The translations under genes were made by a program, and so were the position numbers. Below the pieces are notes generated by a model. That model was given only the letters and a program-made list of their open reading frames with translations. It made no database searches and was not told the DNA's origin. A stretch of DNA of 64,000 nucleotides from Patella vulgata (Eukaryota; Mollusca; Gastropoda; Patellidae), in contig NC_065883.2 in the NCBI RefSeq assembly GCF_932274485.2, positions 47,338,539 to 47,402,538 of the forward strand, given 5' to 3'. Below, one piece after another: positions 20,456 through 30,383 of the stretch; within the stretch, counting starts at the first letter, position 1, and every line of letters begins with the position of its first letter.

Positions 20456-21359
20456 ATCTACTACAGAAAACCGACAAGAGAAACAACCCCACTGCTGCAC
20501 GTGTTTTCTCTATAGAACATCTGAAAGACAACTGGCCGTCTGATGACTGGCACCATGTATACACGGATGGCTCACGCAACCCTGAAAGGTGTACCAGCTC
20601 GTTTGGAATATACCTGCCAAACGGGGAACGGGGAATAAGCAGGAAACTGCCCAATAACTGTTCGGTGTACACTACGCTATATCATGGATCTCCCATCAAA
20701 AGACCAGTAAGTTCGTCATTCCAAGCGACTCTCTGAGCAGCCTGATTTCAATCCAAAATGAAAACCCGGACTCAAGACCAGAAGTCATTTTGGAAATCAG
20801 ATAGATGTACCAGAGGGTCCTAGAGAAGGGAAGCAAATTAGAGCTCGTGTGGATTCCATCACATGTCGACATTAGAGGAAACGAGGAGGCAGATCGACTC
20901 GCCAACGAAGGTCTCAGGGACACAGCACCACTCCGCACCATAGACTACAGCACCACGGAAATCTACAGTATGGTTAGAAGACAGGTCAATTCATTCTGCG
21001 AATTAAAGCTCGCTGAATTCAAGATGGATGACAAGATCTACACGAAAACAGCGACCAATCACCCTAGAAGAGATATATGCAGACTTATATCGAAACTAAG
21101 GGTGAAAGAGCGGCTGCGAGACTACAAACACCAAGTCATCGTCTGTGAGTGCGGAGAAGAATGTACCACCAACCATGTCCTGGTAGACTGCGAGGTATAC
21201 AAGGAGGAGAGAAGGGAACTAGTGATAATGATGGAGACAAACAACATACCGTTCAACACTAAGAACCTACTCTTTCCGAAACCAGATCTGAAAATGCAAA
21301 TCTTCGAACAAATCCACGACCTAATGATAACAATTGGACTAGGTAGAATAGTGAAGTAA
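20456..21359 (+). pseudogene. I-clade LINE ORF2, RNase H domain and C-terminus
   Basis: RNase H is recognisable from HVYTDGSRNPE (first catalytic Asp, near 20560), through IPSDSLSSL, to LELVWIPSHVDIRGNEEADRLANEG (20835-20915). The segment that should hold the second catalytic residue, the Glu after NNCSVYT, is deleted and the frame shifts there, so the enzyme is dead. The C-terminal part (20985-21359) keeps a CCHC-like CECGEECTTNHVLVDCEVY. RNase H in this position separates the element from the L1/Tx1 LINE at the start of the window. Confidence 0.82.
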
Positions 21360-21975
21360 GAGGGGCCACGGTTAGACGGGCTCGGCATCTAAACACTAAA
21401 CTACATAGGGGATATATACCAAATTGGCAGGATAGTGGAGTAAGGGAGAGTCACGATCAGACGGACTCGGCATCTAAACACTATTCAGCGAATTAAAGCT
21501 CGCTGAATTCAAGATGGATGACAAGATCTACACGAAAACAGCGACCAATCACCCTAGAAGAGATATATGCAGACTTATATCGAAACTAAGGGTGAAAGAG
21601 CGGCTGCGAGACTACAAACACCAAGTCATCGTCTGTGAGTGCGGAGAAGAATGTACCACCAACCATGTCCTGGTAGACTGCGAGGTATACAAGGAGGAGA
21701 GAAGGGAACTAGTGATAATGATGGAGACAAACAACATACCGTTCAACACTAAGAACCTACTCTTTCCGAAACCAGATCTGAAAATGCAAATCTTCGAACA
21801 AATCCACGACCTAATGATAACAGTTGGACTAGGTAGAATAGTGAAGTAAGAGGGGCCACGGTTAGACGGACTCGGCATCTAAACACTAAACTACATAGGG
21901 GATATATACCAAACTATCAGGATAGTGGTGTAAGGGAGAGTCACGGTCAGACGGACTCGGCATCTAAACACTATT
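20996..21975 (+). repeat. Tandem duplication of the LINE 3' end, 490-bp period
   Basis: Sequence from about 20996 (GCGAATTAAAGCTCGCTGAA) repeats at 21486 with a period of 490 bp and nearly no differences, so the last 111 codons of ORF2 occur twice (21514-21849 is the second copy). In the following UTR, a shorter ~90-100-bp unit ending in CTCGGCATCTAAACACTA recurs four times with decreasing similarity (about 21380 to 22070). Confidence 0.85.
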
Positions 21976-22432
21976 CCGCATAGAAACAGATACCAAACCA
22001 ATAGAGTGGGATAGTAGAGTAATGGGAGGCCACGATAAGACGGGTCTGGCACTTAAACACTAAACCCACAACGATGACATCTACCAATCCAGAAACGGGA
22101 GAGATCAAATATCAAACAATATGTTTCTTATTAATTAAAGGGAATAATTTCCCACTAAGCCCAATCCATGGCTTAAGGCCGAAAATGGAAAGACTGCAAA
22201 ATTATATTCTAAAATCAGGAAGCAATAGGAAGTCATTAGGTCACCCTACTTAGTAGCAGCCACGTCGGTCATCCACTGTGCTGTAGGTATACATTATATG
22301 TATTGAATTATTGTCCTTTGTAAGATATAAGTTCCAGTAATTAAAAGATTGAAGAACCATTCCAGGCTTATTAGTTATTGAAGAACCTAGCGGTTATATA
22401 TGGTGCAGATTGAGGCCTGGTCATATGATAGG

Positions 22433-22590
22433 GAGTGATGAAACTTAATGTATAGTTGATTATCAGTTTGATTGCTCGATACTTTTGAAAAATAAAATGT
22501 GTGATTAATTAATATGTGTCATCTATTTATTTTGGCATTTCAGCGGGGGACATCAGATTCACTGTTGGCTTGTTTATCATCTGATATGTA
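22433..22590 (-). mobile_element. Pearl/HINE-like element remnant (far end only)
   Basis: This piece matches 11668-11825, the end of the array element away from the hairpin: GAGTGATGAAACTT, GTTTGATTGCTCGATACTTT, GTGATTAATTAATATGTGTC and GCGGGGGACATCAG. No array monomers or hairpin accompany it. Confidence 0.6.
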
Positions 22591-24060
22591 TAAAATTTAT
22601 ATGCATCATTTAAATTTGTGAAACAGATCTATTGAATTTCAGCAATTTCCATCAATAATTTCTAGAGTTACGGCGATTGCAAACCTTGTGAACGTTTGAA
22701 TGACAAAAGTGATCATCTGATCTGTATGAAATTTATATGCATTATTTAAATTCGTAAAACGAAAAAGCCTGTCAAATTTCAACAATTTCTGTAGATTACT
22801 TCTAGAGTTGAGACCCTTGTTTCAGTTTGTAGAACCACGTGAACCCTCAAATGACAAATTTTTAAATCTGATCTGTATGGAACTGTCTTGTAAAGGCCCC
22901 CAATTACCTACAAAGGCATAAATATGCGACAACCCTTGTCGACCGCTCAGACGAATTAACTGCTGTGACCGTATGTTTCCTTGTCTGGCAACCTATCTTT
23001 TTACTTTGTTGAACCATGTGAACGTTCAAATGACAAAGGTTATCATCCGATATGTATGAAATTTATATGCATTATTTAAATTAGTAAAACGAAAAAGCCA
23101 GTTGAATTTAAAATAAACACAACAGTTTTATGGATAACAATTACTATATTTCTATAAAGCCACGTTTCAACAATGATTCTGTTGTCGTTATCAAGCACAA
23201 TACTAATACAGACAGAAGGAACGAAATATATATACTATGTACAATCAAAACATTCAATGAAACCATAAATTAGGGGAACGGTGACCTTTGATCTTGATAA
23301 TGAAACCATATGCAATAGCATAAACATCTAATCTAATATGGGGTTATAATGCTGGATGTATAACTTATTACCTTAACTATGGACAACATAGCGACGCCAT
23401 TGCTTGACTCTTGTGTGATTATAATACCTGGCCGTACAACAGTATACAAATATTGTTATGTTAACACGTTACAGAAACTACTTAATAAATGTCCTATATA
23501 ATGTTATAATGATGTGTACCATCAAAGGATGATAACATCAATAATTCTTGTGCGCTGCATATTAAATTTAACAATGATAACTTGATTTGTGATACATTAA
23601 ACTGAATTGCTTGAAATAAGTAATACTCCTTGTGGGGTAAATGTTACTATGGATATGAGAGTAACATCTATGTGAATTTCCTGGTTTTGGTCTATTTGTG
23701 ATTAATTCATCATAAGCTCTGGGGATATATATACCACTATGTCTGTTTAGTTCTGGTTGATGTCTCTTTATTTGGATGGCCTCCATTTATCTTCGGGTTT
23801 TCTTTTGGTTTATATTGATATTAAGGGTATTTACAGCTGACCAGTTCACCATTTCAACAATATTTGTAAATCACTTCCAAAGTAAAGGACCTTGGTTTCA
23901 GTTTGTAGAACTTTGTGAACCCTCAAATGATGAAAATTATAATCTGATCTGTATGGAATTGTCCTGTAAATGCCCCACTTACCTACAAAAGAATAAATAT
24001 GCGACAAACCGGACAATTTAGCTACTGTGGGCGTATGTTTTGTTGCAATTTATCTTTTTT
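22591..24060. repeat. Old repeats of the GAAATTTATATGCATTATTTAAAT family
   Basis: Units of ~145 bp with GAAATTTATATGCATYATTT, a following GTAAAACGAAAAAGCC and TTTCTAGAGTT recur near 22586, 22730 and 23050, and more weakly at 23830-24060. Each is degenerate. The middle (23110-23770) shows no repeat or gene that could be recognised. The family also flanks the array element near 9590-9720. Confidence 0.5.
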
Positions 24061-24300
24061 AAGCTTGTTCTCCGCCAACTCTTGCAAAATGTGGGGGTAT
24101 CTTGTCTGGCAACCGCTGGCTGATTTCTGTGTACATTAAAGATTTCAGATATTTCCGTTGTGCGCAGAACCTTCAAGATAGGTTTAATGATTAGCCCACA
24201 TGCTGTTTTGCAAAAGAAAATCAAACCTAAGATCAGTATCTGTTCTAATCGTTGAGAAATAGGGGCGCTATGACCTGAATCAAAATTATTTAGGTAAAGG
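24061..24300. other. Non-coding stretch
   Basis: Unassigned sequence. It includes TGTCTGGCAACCGCTGGCTG, resembling 30920-30945, so it is probably also repeat-derived. Confidence 0.45.
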
Positions 24301-24314
24301 TTTCAGAAAGATAC

Positions 24315-24683
24315 GGGGTCACGGTGGCTAAATGGGTGCGGCGCTGGATCACTAGCGTGAAGATCGGGTGTTCGATCCCTGCATTGTCCGAGAAAAGTTC
24401 ATCCAGATTTTCCGGTATGGTTCCCCCATGTCAGTAATGCAGGACGGAAGGCCTGACAAGAACAGCTGCCTAGTCGTTCGGGTGGGACGAAAAACCGAGG
24501 TCCCGTGTACACATTGGCGTGCACGTAAAAGATCCCTTAACAGTTGGAATTCGATATAAGAGTATGCCCTAGTGCCGCTGTCCGGGCAAAATTTCCCTCA
24601 TAATAAACTGTATGGCATATGCCCGTCTTCATTAGCCCAGTTTAGGAGCAGAACAGTAGGACGTTAAACCCAATTTCATTTCA
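24315..24683 (+). mobile_element. Complete family-2 SINE with 14-bp target duplication
   Basis: This 369-bp SINE begins GGGGTCACGGTGGCTAAATG (A-box-like), has a B-box-like GGTGTTCGATCCCTGC, a long conserved centre (GGTCCCGTGTACACATTGGC; GTAAAAGATCCCTTAACAGT; CGATATAAGAG) and ends GTAGGACGTTAAACCC plus an ATTTC run. TTTCAGAAAGATAC flanks it on both sides (24301-24314 and 24684-24697). The tail differs in detail from family 1, but both share the GGACGTTAAACCCC end block, as expected if one LINE type copies both. The conserved centre recalls the shared central domains of animal SINE superfamilies; which one is not settled. Confidence 0.88.
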
Positions 24684-24788
24684 TTTCAGAAAGATACCAT
24701 GGTTAGATTCTGAGATTACAGATTTGTTGGTAAAACACACAAAAAATCCCAATAACCTTTAAAAGTATGAACGGAAATCGGTTTACGT

Positions 24789-25015
24789 ATTGTTTAATGG
24801 TCGAGAGCGAGACATTAAGTAATATATTGTCTTAAGCTTGAGACCATTAAACGACTTGAAATATAGATGCTCCGCATGTGCTTTTGCAGTGAAATACGTC
24901 ACACGAGTCTAATATTTCACTAGCGTAAATAATGTACGATTGGCAAGTTGCCCATAAGATTTTTTGAAATAATGGTACACCAACATCAAAGGGTAACGTC
25001 ACATCTGTATTTTAA
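24789..25015. mobile_element. Foldback element, short form
   Basis: It starts ATTGTTTAATGGTC and ends CTGTATTTTAA, matching the 269-bp insertion at 41316-41584 over its length except that the inner hairpin is absent. An inverted pair, GTTTAATGGTC and GACCATTAAAC, lies 40 bp apart near the left end. No coding capacity. Confidence 0.65.
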
Positions 25016-25256
25016 ATACACTTATTTTACATTAATATGTGCTTTTTGCCTATTAAAGCCACTTTTCTTTATCTGTGTTTTTCTTAACAAAGCATTGTAT
25101 TTTAAACCCATAAGAATATAGAAATACATCAGCAAGTTGGGGCCCATAGGAATTTAGGAATACCAATTAATTGCTTGAATATAAAGGTTATTCTAAAAAA
25201 TAATGCTCCAAAATGTTTCTACCGCTCAGTAAATTAAATGCTATTATGTTCTTCAG

Positions 25257-25580
25257 GTATGTCGAGTAGCATATGAACTGATGCAAACTTTGCATGATGA
25301 TGCGTCACAGAATTTCTATTCTCTAGATGATGTATATTACTTTGGAGGTCAGAATGCTCATAATCTTGTAGCTGTAGAAAAATATACTGCAAAAGATCAT
25401 AAAGAAATTGACTTAGAAGTTGGAGATTTAGTTGGAATAGCTGGTAACCATTGGAATGGTTATAGTAAAGGAATAAACCGACGGACAGGAAAGTCAGGCC
25501 TTTACCCATCTTACAAGGTAGAAAATAGAGTAGCTGTTGCAGAGATGCCACGATATGAAGAGATTGATGAAGTCAGTTGA
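25257..25580 (+). CDS. FUT8: FUT8-like alpha-1,6-fucosyltransferase, last exon
   Basis: This exon encodes the final 107 residues of a protein matching FUT8, the Golgi type II membrane enzyme that adds core fucose to the innermost GlcNAc of N-glycans. Landmarks shared with vertebrate FUT8 are CRVAYELMQTLHDDAS, SLDDVYYFGGQNAHN, the SH3-domain stretch GDLVGIAGNHWNGYSKG and GLYPSYKV. The exon starts at a phase-0 acceptor (TTCTTCAG before GTATGTCG), matching the start of the Val-Cys-Arg segment. It contains the end of the catalytic fold and the C-terminal SH3 domain. Upstream exons were not found in the preceding sequence, so either the intron is long and filled with transposons, or this is a partial copy. 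The frame and the acceptor are intact, which favours a working gene. Confidence 0.9.
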   Translation, partial: VCRVAYELMQTLHDDASQNFYSLDDVYYFGGQNAHNLVAVEKYTAKDHKEIDLEVGDLVGIAGNHWNGYSKGINRRTGKSGLYPSYKVENRVAVAEMPRYEEIDEVS

Positions 25581-25610
25581 TGATTCCGTTCATAATACCT
25601 CAAAATGTTT

Positions 25611-25616
25611 AATAAA
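25611..25616 (+). terminator. Polyadenylation signal of the FUT8-like gene
   Basis: AATAAA 31 bp after the stop codon, the first canonical signal in the 3' UTR. The transcript would have a very short 3' UTR if it is used, ending just before the 413-bp tandem duplication. Confidence 0.65.
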
Positions 25617-25638
25617 GTAAGATTCACAGGCAATAACT

Positions 25639-26463
25639 TGCGTAGAGATCACTATTGTTTTTCTTCTTACTTCCATACGACCACATTAATACACGATTGA
25701 AATTGATACGCATGCCACAAAGTAGCCAGTGGAGTGCTCGGGAATCTGAACACTTAGGGGTCCTAGATGGAGACAACATCAAGGTTAGCATTGGTTTGTA
25801 ACATCAACAAATACTTCTAACACTTTCTTTAACTTTTTCTGGTTACAAAAGCATTCTCAATTGTAAGATTAACAAAGGCTCTCAGAAACTACCCATAAAA
25901 ACGAATTTACATGGGAGACAACTCTTTAAAGCATATCACGCCAGTTTGACATTATTAAATGGAGTTACCTTCCCTAGACCAATTCAAACCGAAAAAATTC
26001 CTGATGTGCCCAAGGAATCAGAATCCCAACCTAACATAAATATCCAATATCTGCGTAGAGATCACTATTGTTTTTCTTCTTACTTCCATACGACCACATT
26101 AATACACGATTGAAATTGATACGCATGCCACAAAGTAGCCAGTGGAGTGCTCGGGAATCTGAACACTTAGGGGTCCTAGATGGAGACAACATCAAGGTTA
26201 GCATTGGTTTGTAACATCAACAAATACTTCTAACACTTTCTTTAACTTTTTCTGGTTACAAAAGCATTCTCAATTGTAAGATTAACAAAGGCTCTCAGAA
26301 ACTACCCATAAAAACGAATTTACATGGGAGACAACTCTTTAAAGCATATCACGCCAGTTTGACATTATTAAATGGAGTTACCTTCCCTAGACCAATTCAA
26401 AACCGAAAAATTTCCTGATGTGCCCAAGGAATCAGAATCCCAACCTAACCTAAATATCCAATA
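25639..26463 (+). repeat. Tandem duplication with 413-bp period
   Basis: Two near-identical copies lie head to tail: 25639-26051 and 26052-26463, starting TGCGTAGAGATCACTATTG and ending near CCTAAATATCCAATAT. Only a few single-base differences are seen. A plus-strand frame in each runs open for about 60 codons (around KGSQKLPIKTNLHGRQ and LLNGVTFPRPIQT), but no family was recognised. It may be an exon-like or retroelement-derived remnant. Confidence 0.85.
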
Positions 26464-26587
26464 TTCTCGAAAGGCAAATTGATCACAAATATAGACTTTT
26501 AGACATATAACTGTAAAACACAATAGATCAATCATAAACCTAACTTTGCTCTAACACCTTTCACTTTCAGTCCTTAATATTATTAAG

Positions 26588-27233
26588 TTAATCGTCAGCT
26601 TCTAAAACCGGACACAGTTTAGGGGCGGATCCAGAGGGGGGGTTTGGGGGGTCGCCCCCTCCCCCCTGCTCAGCTACATAAATGTTTTTGTAAATCAACT
26701 CAATATGAACAGGTCTTACTGTGGTAGATGTTAATAAAACACCCCAAACCTTAGTACTTTTGTTTCTGGTTATCTTCAAATTAAAAGGACCAAACAAATC
26801 TACGCCCATATCTGTAAAGAATGGCGAAGACGCCTTTAACCTGTTGGTTGGTAGATCTCCCATTAACGTCGTCGAGTGAAGTGGTTTTCTCATCTTCTGA
26901 TATATTACACACTTTCTAATGATACCCTTTGTTAGACTTCTTCCTCTTACTGTCCAATATTACCAACAAATTTCACACAATGTTCTGTCTGTGCCTGGGT
27001 GTCCTATTTTTTCGTGAATCCCTTACTATCGGCTTCGAAATTACGTTATCAGGATCAAGTAAAATTAGATGCGCTTTATAAGAAGGGGAAGATCTTGTCA
27101 GACGGCCGCCAACGTTTACAATGTTTTCTTCAACAAACGGCGCAAGATATCTGTATCTCCCCTCCCGATCCATCGTTTTACTCTGTGCGAATATAACCCA
27201 CATTGAAAAAAACAACTTATGTTGAAGCAACAC
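26588..27233 (-). mobile_element. BEL/Pao LTR retrotransposon fossil (integrase part)
   Basis: Minus-strand fragments recall the integrase region of BEL/Pao elements: first a stretch like the N-terminal zinc-binding part (LAPFVEENIVNVGGRLTRSS), then the start of the catalytic core (FTDMGVDLFGPFNLKITR). No LTRs, gag, protease or reverse transcriptase were seen near it, so only a small internal piece remains. It is broken and appears old. A G-rich block at about 26620-26670 (GGGGCGGATCCAGAGGGGGG) adjoins it and looks like the end of another dispersed repeat. Confidence 0.8.
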
Positions 27234-27460
27234 AAATTTGTGTTATTTTCAACACATGTTAGGTGTCTCTATTTAATAACACAAACTTCTGTTAAATGTT
27301 GAAACAACACAACACTTTATCAAACAACACAAACTTGTGTGAAAATCTACACATCACTTGTGTTAAAATTTCTGAAACTTGTGTTGGAATTTCTAAAACT
27401 TGTGTTGAAATTTATGAAACTTGTGTTAAAATTTATGAAACTTGTGTTTCATACAAACTT
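27210..27460. repeat. Minisatellite with 21-bp units and palindromic blocks
   Basis: Five units built on ACTTGTGTTRRAATTTMTRAA follow each other at a strict 21-bp spacing (ACTTG at 27356, 27377, 27398, 27419, 27440). Upstream lies the perfect 16-bp palindrome AACACAAATTTGTGTT (27229-27244) and related AACACAAACTTSTGTT blocks. The array might be the end of a DNA transposon. Confidence 0.75.
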
Positions 27461-27739
27461 GGGTATAACCACCAACAAAAACTTGTTTTATATCCAGTAT
27501 AGCAACCTTTCCCATGCAGCCCCTCCTTTTGTTCTGTTTTAACTGTAATGTTTGATAAATGACATGACAATAAGTTTATTTGTTAAAATAGTATGTATTC
27601 ATTAAATTACTATTTATTCATTAAATGATATGAAAAATTAAATTAATGCCAAATCAATACTAAACAGACATTTCAAAGGTAGTAAAAACAAAGTAAACCA
27701 AAACAAGCACTGAGACATTTGAAATATCGTTAAATATCA
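27461..27739. other. Non-coding AT-rich stretch
   Basis: No gene or repeat recognised, apart from a doubled ATTCATTAAAT block near 27598-27625. Confidence 0.45.
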
Positions 27740-28845
27740 TATAATGGTCTTCAAATTTTCCTTTCTTTTAAAAACTGTCCAATGGATCTTTCTGAAACTT
27801 CTGGTACAGGAAGTTAAGTTCCAATACCACTTGTTAAATCTATCCCGACAATGATCTGTTAACCGGAAGTAGTCGAAAAAATATCCGATATTTTTAGAAA
27901 AAAAATAGTAAAAAATTGATAGTCTAGCGAAAATCGCGATTCCTCCGTCGGATATCACTGTATCAAAACAATTAAAGAATCGCTTGGTAGCTCGATAAAT
28001 GGGCTATTGTATAACACTCTACCTGTCTGATTCCTGAAAGCCGGTTCAATGCTGCTTTCTCAGAACCTAACCATAGTATCTTTCTGAAACTTTGACCTAC
28101 CCCCCCCCCCCCAAAAAAAAAACAAAAAAAAAAACGGGTGGTAGCTTTTGATTAAACAAATCTGAAATCACCGAAGAAATTGACCTATACATATCTATAA
28201 CTTTGTTCCCTTTTAACCTATTTTACTAATTCTTTTTTCTTTTAGTACATTGAAACATTTACTTCAAATCTGATATATTTCAAATTTTTGAATTTCGAAA
28301 ATTACGTCATTGACATTTCGTCCCGGAAGTAAAACCAAATTGTTGACTTCTGTAATATAAGTACGATTTTCATGAAATGAAATTTGGAATGTAAGTAGAT
28401 CTCATTGACACAACTTCAACAATATCATTAGAAATGTCCTAACATATCTCCCCATGGAGAAATGAAGAGACAAACTTTTGAAAATTGCTGATTCGTACAC
28501 AAAATATGGAGTTTGTCGATCGAACCGGAAGTGCCAACATCTTGAAACGTGAAAAGTCCCTAAGGCTTTTGCGATATTTTACTTACAGACATGGGAGTTA
28601 TATTTTCTGAATTTTGATTTCGGTCAATTGATAGTTACCATTTCAAATTGAATATGAAAAATGGTGAAAAATCTACATTAAAGGGGTTTGAAAATAAACA
28701 CAATAGGCCGTAGTTTGGAGAATTCATCTCCAATTTCCGAAATGAATACATTTTTGGATAACCGGGATCAGGGTCGAGATTTTGGTATTTGAAAATTTCT
28801 AAATTTCGTATTTCGCCTTTGACGTGCCGACAAAGTTGTTGCCCG
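27740..28845 (-). repeat. CCGGAAGT-bearing old repeat, inverted relative to 36 kb copies
   Basis: The first part (27740-28060) matches 31200-31500 (CTTTCTTTTAAAAACTGTCC; ACCGGAAGTAGTCGAAA). The second (28060-28840) is the reverse complement of 36040-36910 and 39590-40440, including the C-run at 28100 that faces the G-runs at 36850 and 40400. No coding. Motif CCGGAAGT or its complement recurs throughout. Confidence 0.7.
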
Positions 28846-29250
28846 CCTTTCGAAGAAAGCATGGGATTATTAAAATAGGTTTGTCCGTCTGTCGCTGTCC
28901 ATCACACTTTTTGGGACACAATAACTCTTTCTAAGGCCAATACTTTAATGAAATTCGAAGATGGGCATTTTCCACTTAGGGTAAGCGAAGATAAGCAATT
29001 TGATTTGTTGATGCTTTGGGACACGATAACTTTAGTTCTAATTAAGTGAGAGTGATAAAACTTGGTGTATAGTTTCATTACATCAATACCTTGACTAAGT
29101 TCAATAATGATCATTTTCTGCTCAGGGTAAGCAGACAATAAGCAATTTGATTGGCCAAGATTTTGGAAAACAATAACTCTCCTTCTAATTGAGCTAGAAT
29201 GTTCAAACTTGGTGTAGGTGTTTATTGGGCCAATGCCCTGACTTCAGATT
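28840..29250 (-). mobile_element. Pearl/HINE-like element, short copy
   Basis: It begins with the hairpin block (28842-28866; CCCGCCTTTCGAAGAAAGCA), GTCCGTCTGTC and TTTTTGGGACACAATAACTC, then carries about two and a half ~146-bp monomers of the alternating types seen at 9790-10945. The far end was not recognised; another repeat follows. Confidence 0.7.
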
Positions 29251-29350
29251 GATACAGAGAGTGTAAGGTCTTGAGACGAACAAGTATATTGATTTTCAAT
29301 GAATCTTTGGGACTTAAACAGCTAAAAAGCATGGGTCAGAACTTTATAAA

Positions 29351-29718
29351 GGAAATGAAATGGGGTTTAACGTCCTACTGTTTTGCTCCGAATTTGGCTA
29401 ATGAAGGCGGGCATATGCCATACAGTGTGTTATGAGGGAAATTTTGCCCAGACAGCGGCACTATGGCCTACTCTTTTATCGAATTCCAACTGTCAAGGGA
29501 TCTTTTACGTGCACGGCAATGTGTACACGGGACCTCGGTTTTTCGTCTTATCCGAATGACTAGACAGCTGTCCTTGTCAGGCCCTCCGTCCTGCATCACT
29601 GACAAGGGGGAACCACGCCGGAAAATCTGGATGAACTTTCTCGGCCAATGCAGGGATCGAACACCCGACCTCCGGGCTAGCAAACCAGCATCTTACCCAC
29701 TAAGCCAACGTGATCCCC
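29351..29718 (-). mobile_element. Complete family-2 SINE, minus strand, with target duplication
   Basis: Read on the minus strand it starts GGGGATCACGTTGGCTTAGT, has GGTGTTCGATCCCTGCATTG and the conserved centre, and ends GTAGGACGTTAAACCCC. AGAACTTTATAAA (29338-29350) and AGAACTTTACAAA (29719-29731) flank it as a 13-bp duplication with one mismatch. The homologous place at about 8510 has no SINE, giving the empty site. Confidence 0.88.
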
Positions 29719-29731
29719 AGAACTTTACAAA

Positions 29732-30019
29732 AACCAAACAAATTCTAATGGTTTTCTGATAATTACTTAATGAGTTGTTACTCTTAATCAGATTTTAAAG
29801 TATTATAAATGTTTCATTACCGAAAAAAGTAAAAATATGCGACAACTCTTGTTGACTGCCCGGACGATTGAACGCAAACGATTAAGCTGGTCAGTGGGAG
29901 CTTATTTTTCAAGTTTTGTAAAGATCAGTTGTTAAACAGAAAATTTTGCCCGATTTAATTCGTAACAAATAACGTCAAATTTTGCCCTGTCGAAATGTTT
30001 CTCGTTATAACCCGGCGAG
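29732..30019. repeat. Dispersed repeat continuing the 8500-8660 homologue
   Basis: Up to about 29880 it matches 8520-8660 (GGTTTTCTGATAATTACTTA; GTTTCATTACCGAAAAAAGT). The remainder (29880-30019) is unassigned. Confidence 0.55.
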
Positions 30020-30032
30020 TTTTTTGCCGATT

Positions 30033-30368
30033 GGGGATCACGTGGCTAAGTGGGTAAGACGCTAGCTCGCTAGCCTGGAGGTCGGGTGTTCGATCCCTGC
30101 ATTGGCCGAGAAAGTTCATCCAGATTTTCCGGCGTGGTTCTCCCTTGTCAGTGATCCAGGACGGAGGGGCTGACAAGGAAAGCTGTCTAGTCGTTCGGAT
30201 GGGACGAAAAACCGAGGTCCCGTGTACACATTGGCGTGCACGTAAAAGATCCCTTGGCAGTTGGAATTCGATATAAGAGTAGGCCGTAGTGCCGCTGTCC
30301 GGGCAAAATTTCCCTCATAGCCCAGGTTAGGAGCAGAACAGTAGGACGTTAAACTCCATTTCATTTCA
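30033..30368 (+). mobile_element. Complete family-2 SINE with 13-bp target duplication
   Basis: It starts GGGGATCACGTGGCTAAGTG and ends GTAGGACGTTAAACTCC plus ATTTC repeats. TTTTTTGCCGATT flanks it at 30020-30032 and 30369-30381. It lacks a short block near the 3' end (around the CACTGTATGGCATATGCC stretch present in other copies). Its sequence is otherwise close to the copy at 29351-29718. Confidence 0.88.
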
Positions 30369-30383
30369 TTTTTTGCCGATTAT

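Larger units (their letters stand above)
17067..22390 (+). mobile_element. Broken I-clade (Nimb-like) LINE with RNase H
   Basis: A degraded non-LTR retrotransposon: ORF1 remains (17067-18486), the endonuclease start (18614-18826), reverse transcriptase pieces (19416-20455) and RNase H pieces (20545-21000). An RNase H domain after the reverse transcriptase places it in the I group; Nimb is suggested because it is common in molluscs. A family-1 SINE interrupts ORF1, a 5' SINE piece and unidentified DNA replace most of the endonuclease and the first reverse transcriptase motifs, and the 3' end is tandemly duplicated. The 3' limit is uncertain, between about 22120 and 22430. It cannot encode a working ORF2. 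Confidence 0.8.

Noticed and set aside
17067-25256. Upstream FUT8 exons in the preceding intron-like DNA
   Set aside because: Looked for the conserved IGVHVRRTDK, YLATDD and NRYTENSLRG texts in the plus-strand frames available; none were seen.
25700-25790. Minus-strand reading with SDSRALHWL-like text, recalling a retroelement RNase H
   Set aside because: The match is a few residues long and lies on the wrong side of the BEL/Pao integrase piece for a simple remnant.
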